Below the pieces are notes generated by a model. The model was not told where the DNA came from. It saw only the letters and a program-made list of their open reading frames with translations, and did not search any database. A DNA stretch of 64,000 nt, from positions 280,301,181 through 280,365,180 of the forward strand of contig NC_045430.1 of assembly GCF_902635505.1 (NCBI RefSeq), in the 5' to 3' direction. The translations under genes were made by a program, and so were the position numbers. The DNA comes from Sarcophilus harrisii (taxonomy: Eukaryota > Chordata > Mammalia > Dasyuromorphia > Dasyuridae). Shown piece by piece: positions 33,175-44,045 of this stretch (its first letter is position 1; every line of letters begins with the position of its first letter).

Positions 33175-34220
33175 TTGACTTGGGTTGGACTGGCCCGAGG
33201 AGGATGGTTAAGGACTGGCCAGAACCAAATGGTCCCGCCTAGAAAGCCTGGCCTGAGGTTCCCAGTCCTAAAACACTCCACACCGCCAAGCCACTACCCA
33301 GCCCCTCTGTTGGGGACAATAAGCCAGGAGACCCGTCCCCATTCCACCAGAACAAGGGAACCCTTGGGTGGGGGGGGCGGGGACGGAGGCGGCAGCCCCT
33401 GGTACGGCGGGGCACGGGTGGGCGGGAAGTCTCCGTGCCCCCCTCGTACTCGTGGCCCAGCACCTGGGGGGGGGAGTGGCAGGTGGGGGGCTGCGGGATC
33501 CGGGTGGTACTCGCCTGGCGGCTTTTCTCCCGGGAGAGGTCAGCCTTGGAGGGCCTGGACACTTCCGCGTTCTCCGTCGTTGCCAAGGGCCGCAGGGCGA
33601 GCCGCCCCGGGGTCCGCGCGCAAAAACGCCCCCCGCGGCCTAGGCTCGAGCTCCTGGTGCGTGGCGAGAGGGGAGTCAAGTAGATGGCATTGTCCCACCG
33701 CTGCTCCTGGTGGGTGTTGGTGAAGGAGGGCGTGAAACTGCTCTCGGCCCCGGAGCGGGAGTGGGAAAGGATGATGTCGAGGCTGGAGGCTTCTGGCGAC
33801 ATGACCAGCTGGGGAACGGAGGACAATCTGGAATGGCCGGGGGAGGAGGGGGGAGGGAGACCGCAGAGGCGGGCGGCGTGACCTTAGCGCAGTCATTTGC
33901 TCTCGGAGCCCCCTCCTCTGTCAGAAGAGCCCTAAGGTCCCTTCCTGCGCTTTGCACTCGGGAAGCAATTTCTACTTTCCTACATTCATTCTTTCCCTCC
34001 CGCAGATTTGGAGAGACTTCCCTCATTACGGCTAACAATTCCCTTCCAAATCTCTATTTCCAATTCTCCAGGTCGCTCGCTCTGTCCCAGAAAAGTGCAA
34101 CCGAGCGAATGACGCAGAAGCCACCGGCCCGTACATAATGCGGCCTCCTGGACGCCGCTGCTCGTCCGAATCCGTGTCTGTGGGCTCTGTCTCGGTGCTC
34201 ACAGGGGAAGGAAAACAGGG
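33175..34220. promoter_or_regulatory. GC-rich island, probable LRRC72 promoter region
   Basis: Between 33360 and 33900 the sequence turns GC-rich with many CpG (gcgggg, ccgcggcc, cgcgcg), unlike the CpG-poor flanks. It lies 3.5-4 kb 5' of the first certain LRRC72 exon on the minus strand. G-runs on the plus strand (33364-33380, 33466-33490) could form quadruplexes. Promoter role is inferred. Confidence 0.5.
33515..33808 (-). CDS. Unrecognised coding-looking exon, possibly LRRC72 5' exon
   Basis: On the minus strand, ATG at 33802-33800 opens a frame of 96 codons up to CAG at 33515. It begins MSPEASSLDIILSHSRSGAE, then SSFTPSFTNTHQEQRWDNAI and YLTPLSPRTR, and ends REKSRQ. The acceptor-like gtcctccgttccccag stands nine bases before the ATG, and CAG followed by gcgagt at 33514 is a near-consensus GC-type donor. 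Splicing there would be in phase with LRRC72 exon 29857 (..SRQ-AIEDQ). Third positions are strongly G/C. The frame itself stays open to about 33239, so a chance frame in GC-rich DNA is possible. I do not recognise the protein. Confidence 0.35.
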
Positions 34221-34324
34221 GCTGCCAGCCCCTCAGTGCTTTACCCAGGTTGTCTCAGCGGCTTCTCACAACCCTCGGAGGCAGCTGCTTTTACTCCCCG
34301 AGGAACTGAGTCATCGAGGCTGAC

Positions 34325-36020
34325 AAGCAGCATCCTGGTCAATTTTCAAATGAAGAAATTAAAGCCATCGGCGATCATCTAAAAACGCTCTCGGCAGTGA
34401 TTGATTAGAGAAATGCAAATTAAGATGAAAGGAAAAAAAAAAAAAGACAATGTTGGAGGGGATGGGGGAAAACTGGGACGCTGCTGCATTGTTGGTGGAG
34501 TTGTGAAATGATCCAACCGTTCTGGAGAGCAATTGGAACTATGCCCAAAGGCTATCAAACTGTGTGCACCCTTCATTTCAGCAGGGGCACTACTGGGTCA
34601 GTGTCCCAAAGAGATCGTGAAAGAGGGAAAAAGCCCCTTAGGTGCACAAATGATTGTGGCAGCCCTTTAAAAAAATTTTTTTTATTACAGTTTTTTATTT
34701 ACAAGTTATATGCATGGGTAATTTTACAGCACTGACAATTGCCAAATCTTTTGTTCCAATTTTTCCCCTCCTTCCCCCCACTCCTTCCCCCAGATGGCAG
34801 GTTGACCAACACATGTTAAGTATGTTAAAGTATAAGTTAAATACAATATATGTATACATGTCCTACAGTTATTTTGCTGTACAAAAAGAATCGGACTCTG
34901 AGATATTTACAATTAGCCTGTGAAGGAAATCGAAAATGCAGGTGGGCAACAATAGAGGGATTGGGAATTCAATGTAATGGTTCATAGTCATCTCCCAGAG
35001 TTCTTTCTCTGGGCGTAGCTGGTTCAGTTCATTACTGCTCCATTGGAAATGATTTGGTTGATCTCATTGCTGAGGATGGCCAGGTCCATCAGAATTGATC
35101 ATCATATAGTATCGTTGTTGAGGTATATAATGATCTCCTGGTCCTGCTCATTTCCCTCAGCATCAGTTGGTGTAAGTCTCTCCAGGCGTCTCTGAAATCA
35201 TCTTGCTCATTGTTTCTTATAGAATAAAATATTCCATAACATTCATAGATCACAATTTATTCAGCCATTCCCCAGCTGATGGGCAGCCACTCGCTCAGGC
35301 TCCAGTTTCTGGCCACTACAAAAGGGCTGCCACAAACATTCGTGCACATACAGGGCCCTTTCCCTTCTTTAAGATCTTTTTGGGATGTAAGCCCAATAGT
35401 AACACTGCTGGATCAAAGGGTATGCCCAGTTGGATAACCTTTTGAGCATAGCTCCAAATTGCAGCCTCCCTTTTTGTGGTAGGAAGAAACTGGAAACTGA
35501 GTGGCTGCCCATCAGGTGGGGAATGGCTGAATAAGTTATGGTCTATGAAGGTTATGGAATATTGTTCCATAAGAAACAAGGAGCAGACAAGTCTGGAACG
35601 CCTTAGCTGAACTAATGCCGAGTGAAGTGAGCAGAAGCATTGTAGATTATGTGATGAAGAACTATGATAGATCTTGCTCTTCTTAGCAATTCTGTGATCC
35701 CAGACAATTCCAATAGACTTGGGATGGAAACCGCCCTCCGCATCCAGAGGGAGAACGAGGGAGACTGAACGTGGAGCAGAGCAGAAGATTTTCACCTTTG
35801 TTGCTGTTGGGTTTTTCTTTCTTGTGTTTTTTTCCCCTTTCTGGCCTGATTTTCTTGCCCAACGTGACAAATATGGAAGTATATTTAAAAGGATAATCCA
35901 TGTGTGACCTATAACAGATTGCTTGCTGTCTTGGTAAGGAGGGATGGAGAAAAAATTGGGGACACAAAACCTTACAAAAATGAACATTGAAAAATAAATG
36001 TGTGTTTGGAAAAATAAAAT
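34325..36020 (+). repeat. L1 LINE 3' end, sense, split by a second L1
   Basis: Left part 34325-34668: 'gagaaatgcaaattaagatg', 'aatgatccaaccgttctgga', 'ctgggtcagtgtcccaaaga'. Right part from about 35475: 'gaagaaactggaaactgagt', 'atggaatattgttccataag', 'ccgagtgaagtgagcagaag', then the 3' UTR to 'gaaaaataaatgtgtgtttg'. Both parts belong to one element read in order. 5'-truncated. Confidence 0.85.
34669..35470 (-). repeat. Antisense L1 3' end inserted into the other L1
   Basis: Begins with a T run (tttttttt attacag), then the reverse complement of a marsupial L1 3' UTR and ORF2 end: 'acaagttatatgcatgggta', 'cctggtcctgctcatttccc', 'ttcagccattccccagctga', 'ctggatcaaagggtatgccc'. The short repeat gcagccc(tc)ttt flanks it on both sides (about 34656 and 35461), consistent with a target-site duplication. 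Confidence 0.85.
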
Positions 36021-36400
36021 TTAATTAATTAACAAAAATTAAAACAATATTGGCTTTTCACATCATGCACAATACAGTCTCAAAGTTGACCCCCAAAATC
36101 CAGCATTGGAGGCATTGTGGGAAAATAAGGGGGGGGCGCTACCCAGCCTGAATTACTTTGAATGTACAATTGTTGAACTCATCACGGATTCTCCTAACAG
36201 CATTATCACTCAGTCCACATTTCTCCCATTTTCTCCTCAAAGATATCTGAGAGACTTTGTTCAAAGGTTTGCTAAAGTCCAAGAGATGCTATGACTATGA
36301 AGTTTTCATGATCTATTTATCAAATAGAATTAGAATTATGAAGAACATTGGAGAGAGGCAAGAGCAGCCCATGTGCTTCACTGGGACCCATGCTTTGTCA
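36021..36400. other. Stretch without a recognised element
   Basis: Ordinary A/T-leaning sequence between the L1 and the young SINE. Nothing coding or repetitive is recognised. Confidence 0.5.
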
Positions 36401-36418
36401 AGAAATCTAGAGGAAGTC

Positions 36419-36505
36419 TGGAGGACCTGAGTTCAAATCTGACCTCAGACACATGACATTTCCTAGTTATGTGACCCTGGGCAAGCCACTTAACCCCAAC
36501 TGCCT

Positions 36506-36543
<38 letters not shown>
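36419..36543 (+). repeat. 5'-truncated marsupial SINE with long A tail and target-site duplication
   Basis: Starts inside the element (ggaggacctgagttcaaatc), continues 'gtgaccctgggcaagccact' and 'taaccccaactgcctcagc', and ends in about 36 A. The 18-base flanks agaaatctagaggaagtc (36401) and the same with one change (36544) form the target-site duplication. A young insertion. Confidence 0.92.
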
Positions 36544-36546
<3 letters not shown>

Positions 36547-36654
36547 AATCTAGGGGAAGTCCCTCAGAAGTTTGTGTAGATGCCCTGATGGAAGGATTTG
36601 CTGTAGGATGGAGAGAAGAAGTTCACAGGCTATCATTGGTACCATTTAATTCAA

Positions 36655-37035
36655 TAAGCATTTATTGAGGGCTGCTGTATGTCATTCTATAAGCATTTAT
36701 TAAGCACCTACTATATGCCAGGTGTTATCTTAGGTGCTAAAAATACAAAGGGCATCAAAGGATGGTCCTTGCTCTCAAGGAGCTCATATTTTAATTGGGG
36801 AGAAATTTCTAGGCACTAATTCTGGCCCTCCGGAAGCCCCTGCATGGGGCAGGAGGAGGAATACAACACATTCTCAAATATAAGTAAATATAAAGTAATT
36901 TCAAGAGGTATTGGATGCTAACAATCACACCGGAAGGAATGGAGTGAGTCAAAGCTTTGTGGGGGAGGTACCACTGAGCCATGTTGTGTAGGAAGTTGGA
37001 TATTTTCTAAAACGTGGAGATAAGGAGGAAGGGCA
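36655..37035 (-). repeat. Antisense L2-type tail with extended body
   Basis: Reads 'attcaataagcatttattga', 'gcacctactatatgccaggt', 'gctctcaaggagctcatatt', then 'ctgagccatgttgtgtagga agttggatattttctaaaac'. The extended part resembles 54538-55080. Confidence 0.75.
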
Positions 37036-37039
37036 CATT

Positions 37040-37555
37040 TTGTTAATCAAAAATGTTCAGATCCACTGAATGATCAAAGGTCAAAATATCACTATAGTGC
37101 AGCGCTCTTGAAAGACAGAGGAAGCTTACTTTGGTATAGTTCTTGGTGAACTCATGGCGGCTCCCGGTGGCCACCGCTAATGCTAACTGGGAGAAAGGCA
37201 TTGTTCTTGACCATCCCCAAAATGGGAATGGGGATGGAAGAGGGGATTCATGCAGAAACCTGACCGCCTTCTCTGCCCCTCGGGACCTGCCCTTTCTTCC
37301 AGAACCTGGAAGTGACGTTAGCAACTCCATGGGTGCCCATCCTTGTTGCACAGTATCACGGTCCGTCTTCAAGTCTAAGCCATCCTTTCTTGGACCTGCA
37401 TCCTCAGCTAAGGTTTCCCTCAATCTCAACACCATCCCCTCCAAGTCAGCCTTAACCCCGATGCTGCCGGAGACTTTTGCTACCGCCTCCCGTCCCCCAG
37501 AGGAAAGGGATGGGAGGCTTTGAAATGCATTCTGACAAAATGTTCTTCTCAATTC
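37040..37555. other. Unique stretch with overlapping open frames
   Basis: A 169-codon minus frame and a 126-codon plus frame overlap here. Neither has a known motif, and there is no repeat. The overlap makes chance more likely than a gene. Confidence 0.4.
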
Positions 37556-37574
37556 TGTTGGTCCCTTTTTCTTC

Positions 37575-37655
37575 CACTAAAATAAATAAATAAATGAAAA
37601 ATTAGAAAAAAAAAAAAAAAAAAGGAAAGGGAAAAAAAAAAAAAAAAAAAAGGAA
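37575..37655. repeat. A-rich low-complexity tract
   Basis: (AAAT)n followed by two long A runs separated by 'ggaaaggg'. Confidence 0.9.
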
Positions 37656-38755
37656 ATTGGATCTCTGCCCAGAGCTGGAAATACAGCTGCATTTTTGGAA
37701 TTAATTAAATACCCTCGAACTTTTCACAGTTTCTCTTAGGAACGGCAACGGATCTAAAGAGAGCATTCACCAGAGGAATGCCTTGTGTAATCCAGCTTGA
37801 GGTAGGTGGTCTAGAAACCGCTCATTGGATCTGCGTGCTCAGCAAAGGTGATCAAGAGGGGGGAAAATGCCATTCTGACAAGAGTTAAGTCCTCTAAGCT
37901 CCCCTTCTGAGAAGTCAGACTTGCTGCAGTGTCACACAAGGCCATGAGCCCACCACACCTCCTATTGTGTTGCCACTCAAGCTCTCCGGTTTTGACTGTA
38001 ATTACATCCAGCCCGTGCTTCCTCCGTCAGCTCTGTTGACTTTTGGAACGCTTGGTATCCGAGCTCTGGTGTCGATTCTATCTTTCGGGGAAAGAAAATC
38101 CCCCATTTCCGATGTCTGACACGTACAAATTGATGACTCGGTGGCTCCCGGACCACGTGGACGTCACCTTGCCTTGGCCCCTGCTGGGCCCGGGTCCCCG
38201 TGCTTTCTGTGACCGCTGTCTTTCTTTAACCTGATTTCTTGGCGTTTTTTCCGCTCTTAATTTCTTCCTTTGTCTCTCAGGGATCCGACACGCTGTCGCT
38301 GTCGGAGGGAAGCCCCTTGACAAAAATCATCTGTCAAGGATGCCGTTACCTGGAGAACCTGTCAGTTTTTCTACTTAGAGCTTCTGCCTTCCACGCTTCA
38401 AATGATTCTCTCTGGCTGTTTTCCCCCCTCTCATCTTCCCCCTCCTTGGTTTTTTCATGAGATATTTTTCTGTGAGCAAAATAGATTTTTTTTAATGTTA
38501 TTTAACTAGGGATGGAGTCCAGCCTGCCAGGCTCTGGTCACCTACCAAGCTCATTCTTTGCATGAGGGCAAATCCTTTTAAGAGCTCCGTTTCATGACTG
38601 GGAATGATCCAGAGGCAGCAGGCTGGAGCCCTTCATCAGGGAGAATAAACAGAAAGCACAGATCAGGATATCGTGACCCAGGTCCCGGATTCAGAACACA
38701 TTCCCGCTCCCATCCCCCCCAGCCCAGCTAGGGAGGGCAGGGGCTAGAGTTTGGG
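37656..38755. other. Stretch without a recognised element
   Basis: Mixed, partly CpG-containing sequence (38050-38200). I see no exon, repeat or regulatory motif I can defend. Confidence 0.4.
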
Positions 38756-38759
38756 ACTC

Positions 38760-38890
38760 AGTCAAGCAGAGCTGGACCAAATCCTGCCTGAGCTTGGTGA
38801 GCCTGGCAAATCACCGAATCCTTCTCGGTTTCAATGACCTCATCTGTAAAATGGGGATAATAAGAATCCCCGCTTCACAGGACTGGTCTA
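38760..38890 (+). repeat. MIR-like SINE
   Basis: Contains 'atgacctcatctgtaaaatg gggataataa' and 'cgcttcacaggactggtcta', sense. Confidence 0.65.
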
Positions 38891-38892
38891 AG

Positions 38893-39735
38893 AATTGTCT
38901 CTGTCTGTGTCTTTCTGTATGTCTGCCTCTGTCTCTCTGTCCCTATCTGTTTCTCTGTCTCTGTCTCTGACTCTCTGTCTCTCTGACTGTCTCTCTCTGT
39001 CTCACTCTGTGTCTCTCTGTATGTCTGTCTCTGCCTCTATCTCTGTTTCTATGTCTCTATCTCTGTCTCTGACTCTCTATGTCTCTCTATCTCTCTATCT
39101 CTGTCTCTGACTCCCTATATATCTCTCTGTCTCTATCTTTGTCTCTCACTCTCTATGTCTCTCTATCTCTCTCTATTTCTGAGTCTGACTCTCTATATCT
39201 CTCTCTGTCTCTGACTTTCTATATCTCTCTCGGTCTCTATCTCTGTCTCTGACTCTCTATGTCTCTCTATCTCTCTCTATCTCTGTCTCTGACTCTCTAT
39301 ATCTCTCTCTGTCTCTATCTTTGTCTCTCAATCTCTATGTTTCTCTCTCTCTCTCTATTTCTGAGTCTGACTCTCTATATCTCTCTCTGTCTCTGACTTT
39401 CTATATCTCTCTCGGTCTCTATCTCTGTCTCTGACTCTCTATGTCTCTCTATCTCTCTATCTCTGTCTCTGACTCTCTATATATCTCTCTGTCTCTATCT
39501 TTGTCTCTCACTCTCTATGTCTCTCTATCTCTCTCTATTTCTGAGTCTGACTCTCTATATCTCTCTCTGTCTCTGACTTTCTATATCTCTCTCGGTCTCT
39601 ATCTCTGTCTCTGACTCTCTATGTCTCTCTATCTCTCTATCTCTGTCTCTGACTCCCTATATATCTCTCTGTCTCTATCTTTGTCTCTCACTCTCTATGT
39701 CTCTCTATCTCTCTCTGTCTCTCTCCCCCCTTCTC
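38893..39735. repeat. 840-base TCTCTG/TCTCTA satellite with a 180-base higher-order unit
   Basis: Pyrimidine array. From about 39060 the same irregular series returns: the marker tctctatctttgtctctc is at about 39131, 39313, 39493 and 39673 (spacing 182, 180, 180), and tctctctcggtctctatctc at about 39223, 39405 and 39585. This is duplication of a long unit over a short-period repeat. Confidence 0.93.
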
Positions 39736-40004
39736 TCCTGTCTCTTATTAATATTTTTAATTAACAAGAATCTCCTTTTCTTCCTTACCCACAGCCCCAC
39801 TTTGTACACGTCCGTCTGACTGTCCCAGCTCCCTTGGCAGAAGTCTCCACCGCAGCTTCCCCTGGTTAGGAGTTCTGCCTCTGAGAAGTTTCCCAGGACA
39901 AGGTCTCGTGTCCTAGACAAAACCCTTCCTCTTACCACACAGTTTTTTTCTTCCCCTTCTGCTTATAGTAACAAGTAGCATTTGTGTGGATTGACTTCAG
40001 TTAT

Positions 40005-40095
40005 TCTTTTCTTCAATTTGCCACAATCCTGTGAAGTGGGCGCTGCTTTTATTATTCCCATTGTGCAGAAAGGCAAACTGAGGCTAAGAACAACT
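40005..40095 (-). repeat. Antisense MIR-like fragment
   Basis: Contains 'attattcccattgtgcagaa aggcaaactgaggct', antisense. Confidence 0.6.
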
Positions 40096-40554
40096 TGCTG
40101 GGTCACTTTAGCTCAGTGGTATCCAACTCAAACAGAACCAGCTCCATGCTGATCCATTACCACAGATGGACATTACCCATGCTGCATTGCATGTTCCCTT
40201 ATTCCCGAGTGCATTCTACTCTGTGCAGATGGCATGTGATGGGGATTTTGTGGAAGGCCCACAGCCACAGTTGGACACAGCTTCGGTGGGGGACGCTCCC
40301 CATCGCCGGCCCAGTCGCCTGGTTCAGCTGATCACATTTTACAGCTGGGGAAGAACGGCAGGACGTTGTCTCCTCACCTTGCTCAGTTTTTCTGTTCCCA
40401 CGGGGCTGTCTCAGTCAGAAAGCCGGCCATTGTCTCTGTGACCCCATCCCTCTTTAGGAGACACTTTCCTTAAAAGATGGGCACGTCGGCAGGAGTCCGG
40501 CGGTGAGCCCCAGGTTATGATTTTCTTTTCCTCCATACTTTTACAAATCTCAAA

Positions 40555-40860
40555 GTGATTGACTCTGGGCAACTCAATTATGTTCCTGAGCTGCAGTTTC
40601 TCCATCTGTAAAATGGGAGGGCTGGGCTGACGACTTGCCTGGTTCTCTCTCATGCTAAATCCATGTGCCAAAGGCTCTGTGATCATGGGAGAATCATTTA
40701 CCTGCCCCTGGTCTCAGTTTTTTATCCACAGAATGAGGGGGCTGGATTTCTTAGTCTCTGAGATGCCTTCCCATGATCTTTTGAGCTTGACCAAATTCCT
40801 TAATCTCTCTAAGCTTGACTTTCATAACCTGTAAATCAGGCTGATAAGTTGTAGTTTTAT
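40555..40860 (+). repeat. Two consecutive MIR-like fragments
   Basis: About 40555-40650 ('gcagtttctccatctgtaaa atgggagg') and about 40665-40860 ('tcagttttttatccacagaa tgagggggctgg'), both sense. Confidence 0.6.
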
Positions 40861-40894
40861 AATCTCATAGGACTGTGGTCAGGAGAAATGAAGC

Positions 40895-41030
40895 CTTTAT
40901 TAAGCACCTCCTGTATACCAGACTCTGTGCTAGGCGCTGAGGATGCAAAGCAAAAATGAGGCCATCCCTGTCCTCAAAGAGCTCACATTCTACCGGAGAA
41001 TACTCCTCGGGCACAAACAAATGGCCTTCG
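40895..41030 (-). repeat. Antisense L2-type tail
   Basis: Reads 'tattaagcacctcctgtata', 'ctctgtgctaggcgctgagg', 'gtcctcaaagagctcacatt'. Confidence 0.8.
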
Positions 41031-41295
41031 GCCCATGCTCAGATCGCCTAAGATGGCGGCGCCCGTGTGGCTGATCCCAGGGGCCTGTTCCTGAGAGAAG
41101 ACGTGGAAATAGCTGCTTTTTGTTGGTTTCCCATTGGAAGGTTTTTTAATCCATCTGACTGAGGCTTTTGCTCATTCATTCATGAAGTAAGAAGAAAGGT
41201 CCCTTTCCCCTCCCTTCTGCTCCGTGGCTTGGGATCTGGAGCGACTTCCTTTGTTCTTTTCAGTTCTAGGTGTTGGAGGTGGACTTATATATGTG

Positions 41296-41296
<1 letters not shown>

Positions 41297-41329
<33 letters not shown>

Positions 41330-41460
41330 GAGAGAGACAGAGAGACAGAGAGGGAGAGAGACAGAAAGAGAGAGACAGACAGAGAGAGAGACAAAGAGAG
41401 ACACACAGAGAGAGAGACAGAGACAGAGAGAGAGACAGAGAGACAGAGAGAGAGAGAGCC
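41297..41460. repeat. (GA)n/(AGAGAC)n purine array
   Basis: All-purine-rich array of GA with regular C (gagacagagagag). It is the complement of the pyrimidine array at 42031-42310, in opposite orientation. Confidence 0.93.
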
Positions 41461-41775
41461 TCATAAACATAATCCATATACCAAGTAAAAGAAGGTAAGT
41501 GAGTGGGGATGGGGAGTAAGGCAGGGAGACGCTTTCAGGACAGGCAGCTCCCTGTGGGTCCTGGTGTTACAGCTGGGCCGGTTTCCCCCTGTCTCTTGCT
41601 TCCCCAGCGGGCCCTGGGCCTTTTACCACGGTTGCATGGGAAAGGAAATGGCAGCTTTACTTCCCCAACTTTGGAACCGAACAGGGATTTCTGGAACCCG
41701 CACTCGCAGCTCCCAGAGGCCCCAGGCTCGGCACTTTTGCTCAAGTGGAATAAAGACTTTTATGTAGAAAATACT

Positions 41776-41792
41776 CCCCCCCCCCCCCCCCC
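41776..41792. repeat. C homopolymer, 17
   Basis: Uninterrupted C run between the two purine/pyrimidine arrays. Confidence 0.9.
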
Positions 41793-42030
41793 ATGCTGGA
41801 GAAGCACATTCAGGAGAGGGCTGGGGTGTAATGGGAAACACACGGGAGGAAAAGCCGGCGCAGGAGGGAGAGCCACCGGCCCATGTTTGTTTAGAAAAGT
41901 AAACACCGCGTTCCCATAATATGCCCAAAGCCTTAGATTTCCGACCATGAGAACACACACATTGAAGCCACGGCCGGAGGAGCAGGTATCAGTTTCAGAC
42001 TCAGTTTTCCCTCCTTCAATAATATGAGCT

Positions 42031-42055
42031 TTCTCTGTCTCTCTGTCTCTCTCTG

Positions 42056-42092
<37 letters not shown>

Positions 42093-42310
42093 GTCTCTCT
42101 GTCTCTCTCTCTCTGTCTCTCTGTCTCTCTCTGTCTCTCTCTCTGTCTCTCTGTCTGTGTCTCTGTCTCTCTGTCTCTGTGTCTCTCTGTGTCCCTGTAT
42201 TTCTCTCTTTCTGTGTCTGTGTCTCTGTCTCTCTCTCTCTGTTATTCTCTGTCTTGCTCTGTCTCTCTGATGCTGTCTGTCTGTCTCTTTGTTTCTGTCT
42301 GTTTCTATCT
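42031..42310. repeat. (TCTCTG)n pyrimidine array
   Basis: About 280 bases of ctctctgtctctctgtctct type text with 'gtctgtgtctctg' variants, decaying at the right end. Confidence 0.93.
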
Positions 42311-44045
42311 CTTGTTCAAATCTATTAGGCATATTAGAAATTAATACAATACATATGTAGTGGAGTTGAAATAACTAGGAGGAAAAAAAAAGATGAGAGA
42401 GTAGGTTAGAGACCAGGCCTATGGTTCCTTAGCATAGAAAACTCCCAGGGGAGGGAATGCCCTTCACAGATGCAGATCTGCTTCTTCAGGAACTCGGGGT
42501 CAAAGAGGATTTTGGGAGAACATACCCAGGACCCACCGCCAGTTTGTCTAAAGGGATTGCTAGGGTGGGGGCTGAGTTTCTCTTGACTTGCTCTGCTGAC
42601 AGGGTATCCGGTAACACAGGCTCTGCTTTGAAAGGTCGCACATGTGAGAGGAAGGACGCAAAAGAAAGCGGAGACAACACACCCCCGGAGCCGCGGGAGA
42701 CGGAGCGCTGGCTCGAGGTGTTTCTCTCCCTGCACGTGTGTGGTCCTGGGGTGCGGAGGGCTGCCAGGATTCACTGTGGGGTCAGGGTGTGCACTGGCCT
42801 GAGGGGCCCTTGTTTCTCGGGCTGATGGCGGCGGCGGAATCCCGCCCTGGGCTCGGGGCCCTGCCGCCTTTCTGCTCCAGCCCAGCCACACCCTGATCAT
42901 TCCAGACGGATGGGAGGGTGCCCCGGTCTCCCCAAGGCCTCCAGAGGAGGGTTCCCCACCTCCCCCCAGAACCCCAGTGCTTAAGGAGCTTTGCTGTCGG
43001 GGGCATCCTACTCACATGGAAGGGAAAGGCTTTCATGCCGCCTCCCCCTGCAAAGGTCTCTGGGGAACTGCGAGGCCGGGGCCCAGCTCCCCAAGAACCA
43101 CAGACCTGGCCACGGCCCGGGTTCAGGGGCTCCTCAGTCTTCTCTTCTCCATGCCAAATAATTCCCCTTTCTTTGGGTTTCTCCAAAGTGCAGGGACTTA
43201 GCAGAGTTTTCCCTCCCATACATAGAAAGCTCTGACACTGAACTTCAATTAAAATTCTGGGAAAGCTTCATGTTTCTTTTGTCTCCTCCCACACTTATGG
43301 CGCTGTTTCTTTGAGAGCCAAAGCCGGCCTCGCTTAATGTGAAGAAATAGAAGGTCCTGTGGGATACAGGCAGGACTGGGAGGAGAAGGAGGCTTTGCTT
43401 AGAGGAATCAGCCGTCATAAGAAGGAATGGGATCATGGGGGATGTGGTCCCTGGGGGATCATTCTGGACCAGAATTAGGTGTGGTAGGAGCAACATGAAA
43501 GGGGCGCCGGGATCTGGATCCCAGGGAGCTTAATAACCAGGCAGCATTTGCAGACAACAATTTCAAACTTCTTTTCCCAATTTATAAATGGTTTACTTCA
43601 CAATTGGTCAGGCAATGGATTATGTGATATGAGAGATCCCGGAAGGGCCCAAACCTCTGGCCCTCAGGTGTCTCACTACCTGAAATCCACCAGTAGAGAT
43701 TCGTTTCCTACAGCCAGCCTTGAATGACTGTGCAAACAACAGCAATAAAGGAAATACCACTTTGGATGCTCGGGAACCTTGTCATCCACCTTCCATTAAA
43801 AAAAAACAAAACCTACAGAGAATCTGGAAGCAAACATAGGTATCAGGATGAAAACAAAAGCGTGTCTTGGTCTTATAACCAGGATTTCAGCTCCAGGATA
43901 ACTTGGGCTAATCAACAAAGCTAAGGACAAGAAGGGGCCGGGTGAACTCTGCTGGGGAAATAGACTTGGAGAGAGGAGTTGGAAGAGAGCATGCTGGGAG
44001 GAGGGAATGTTTCACTAGAGTGGAAGCAAATACATTCAATGCTTA
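42311..44045. other. Mostly unclassified stretch
   Basis: 42400-43250 is GC-richer with several overlapping open frames and no recognised protein. No repeat is recognised until the L3/CR1 copy begins near 44090. Confidence 0.4.

Noticed and set aside
33175-33723. 182-codon plus-strand frame in the GC-rich island
   Set aside because: Gly/Pro/Arg-rich reading of the complement of the minus-strand candidate exon and of G runs; no known protein.
37043-37552. 169-codon minus frame with a 126-codon plus frame opposite
   Set aside because: Mutually overlapping frames with no motif, no splice context and no recognisable family; chance in GC-balanced DNA is more likely.
42406-43235. Several overlapping frames of 105-164 codons on both strands
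   Set aside because: No splice-site framework, no family match, and frames compete on both strands.
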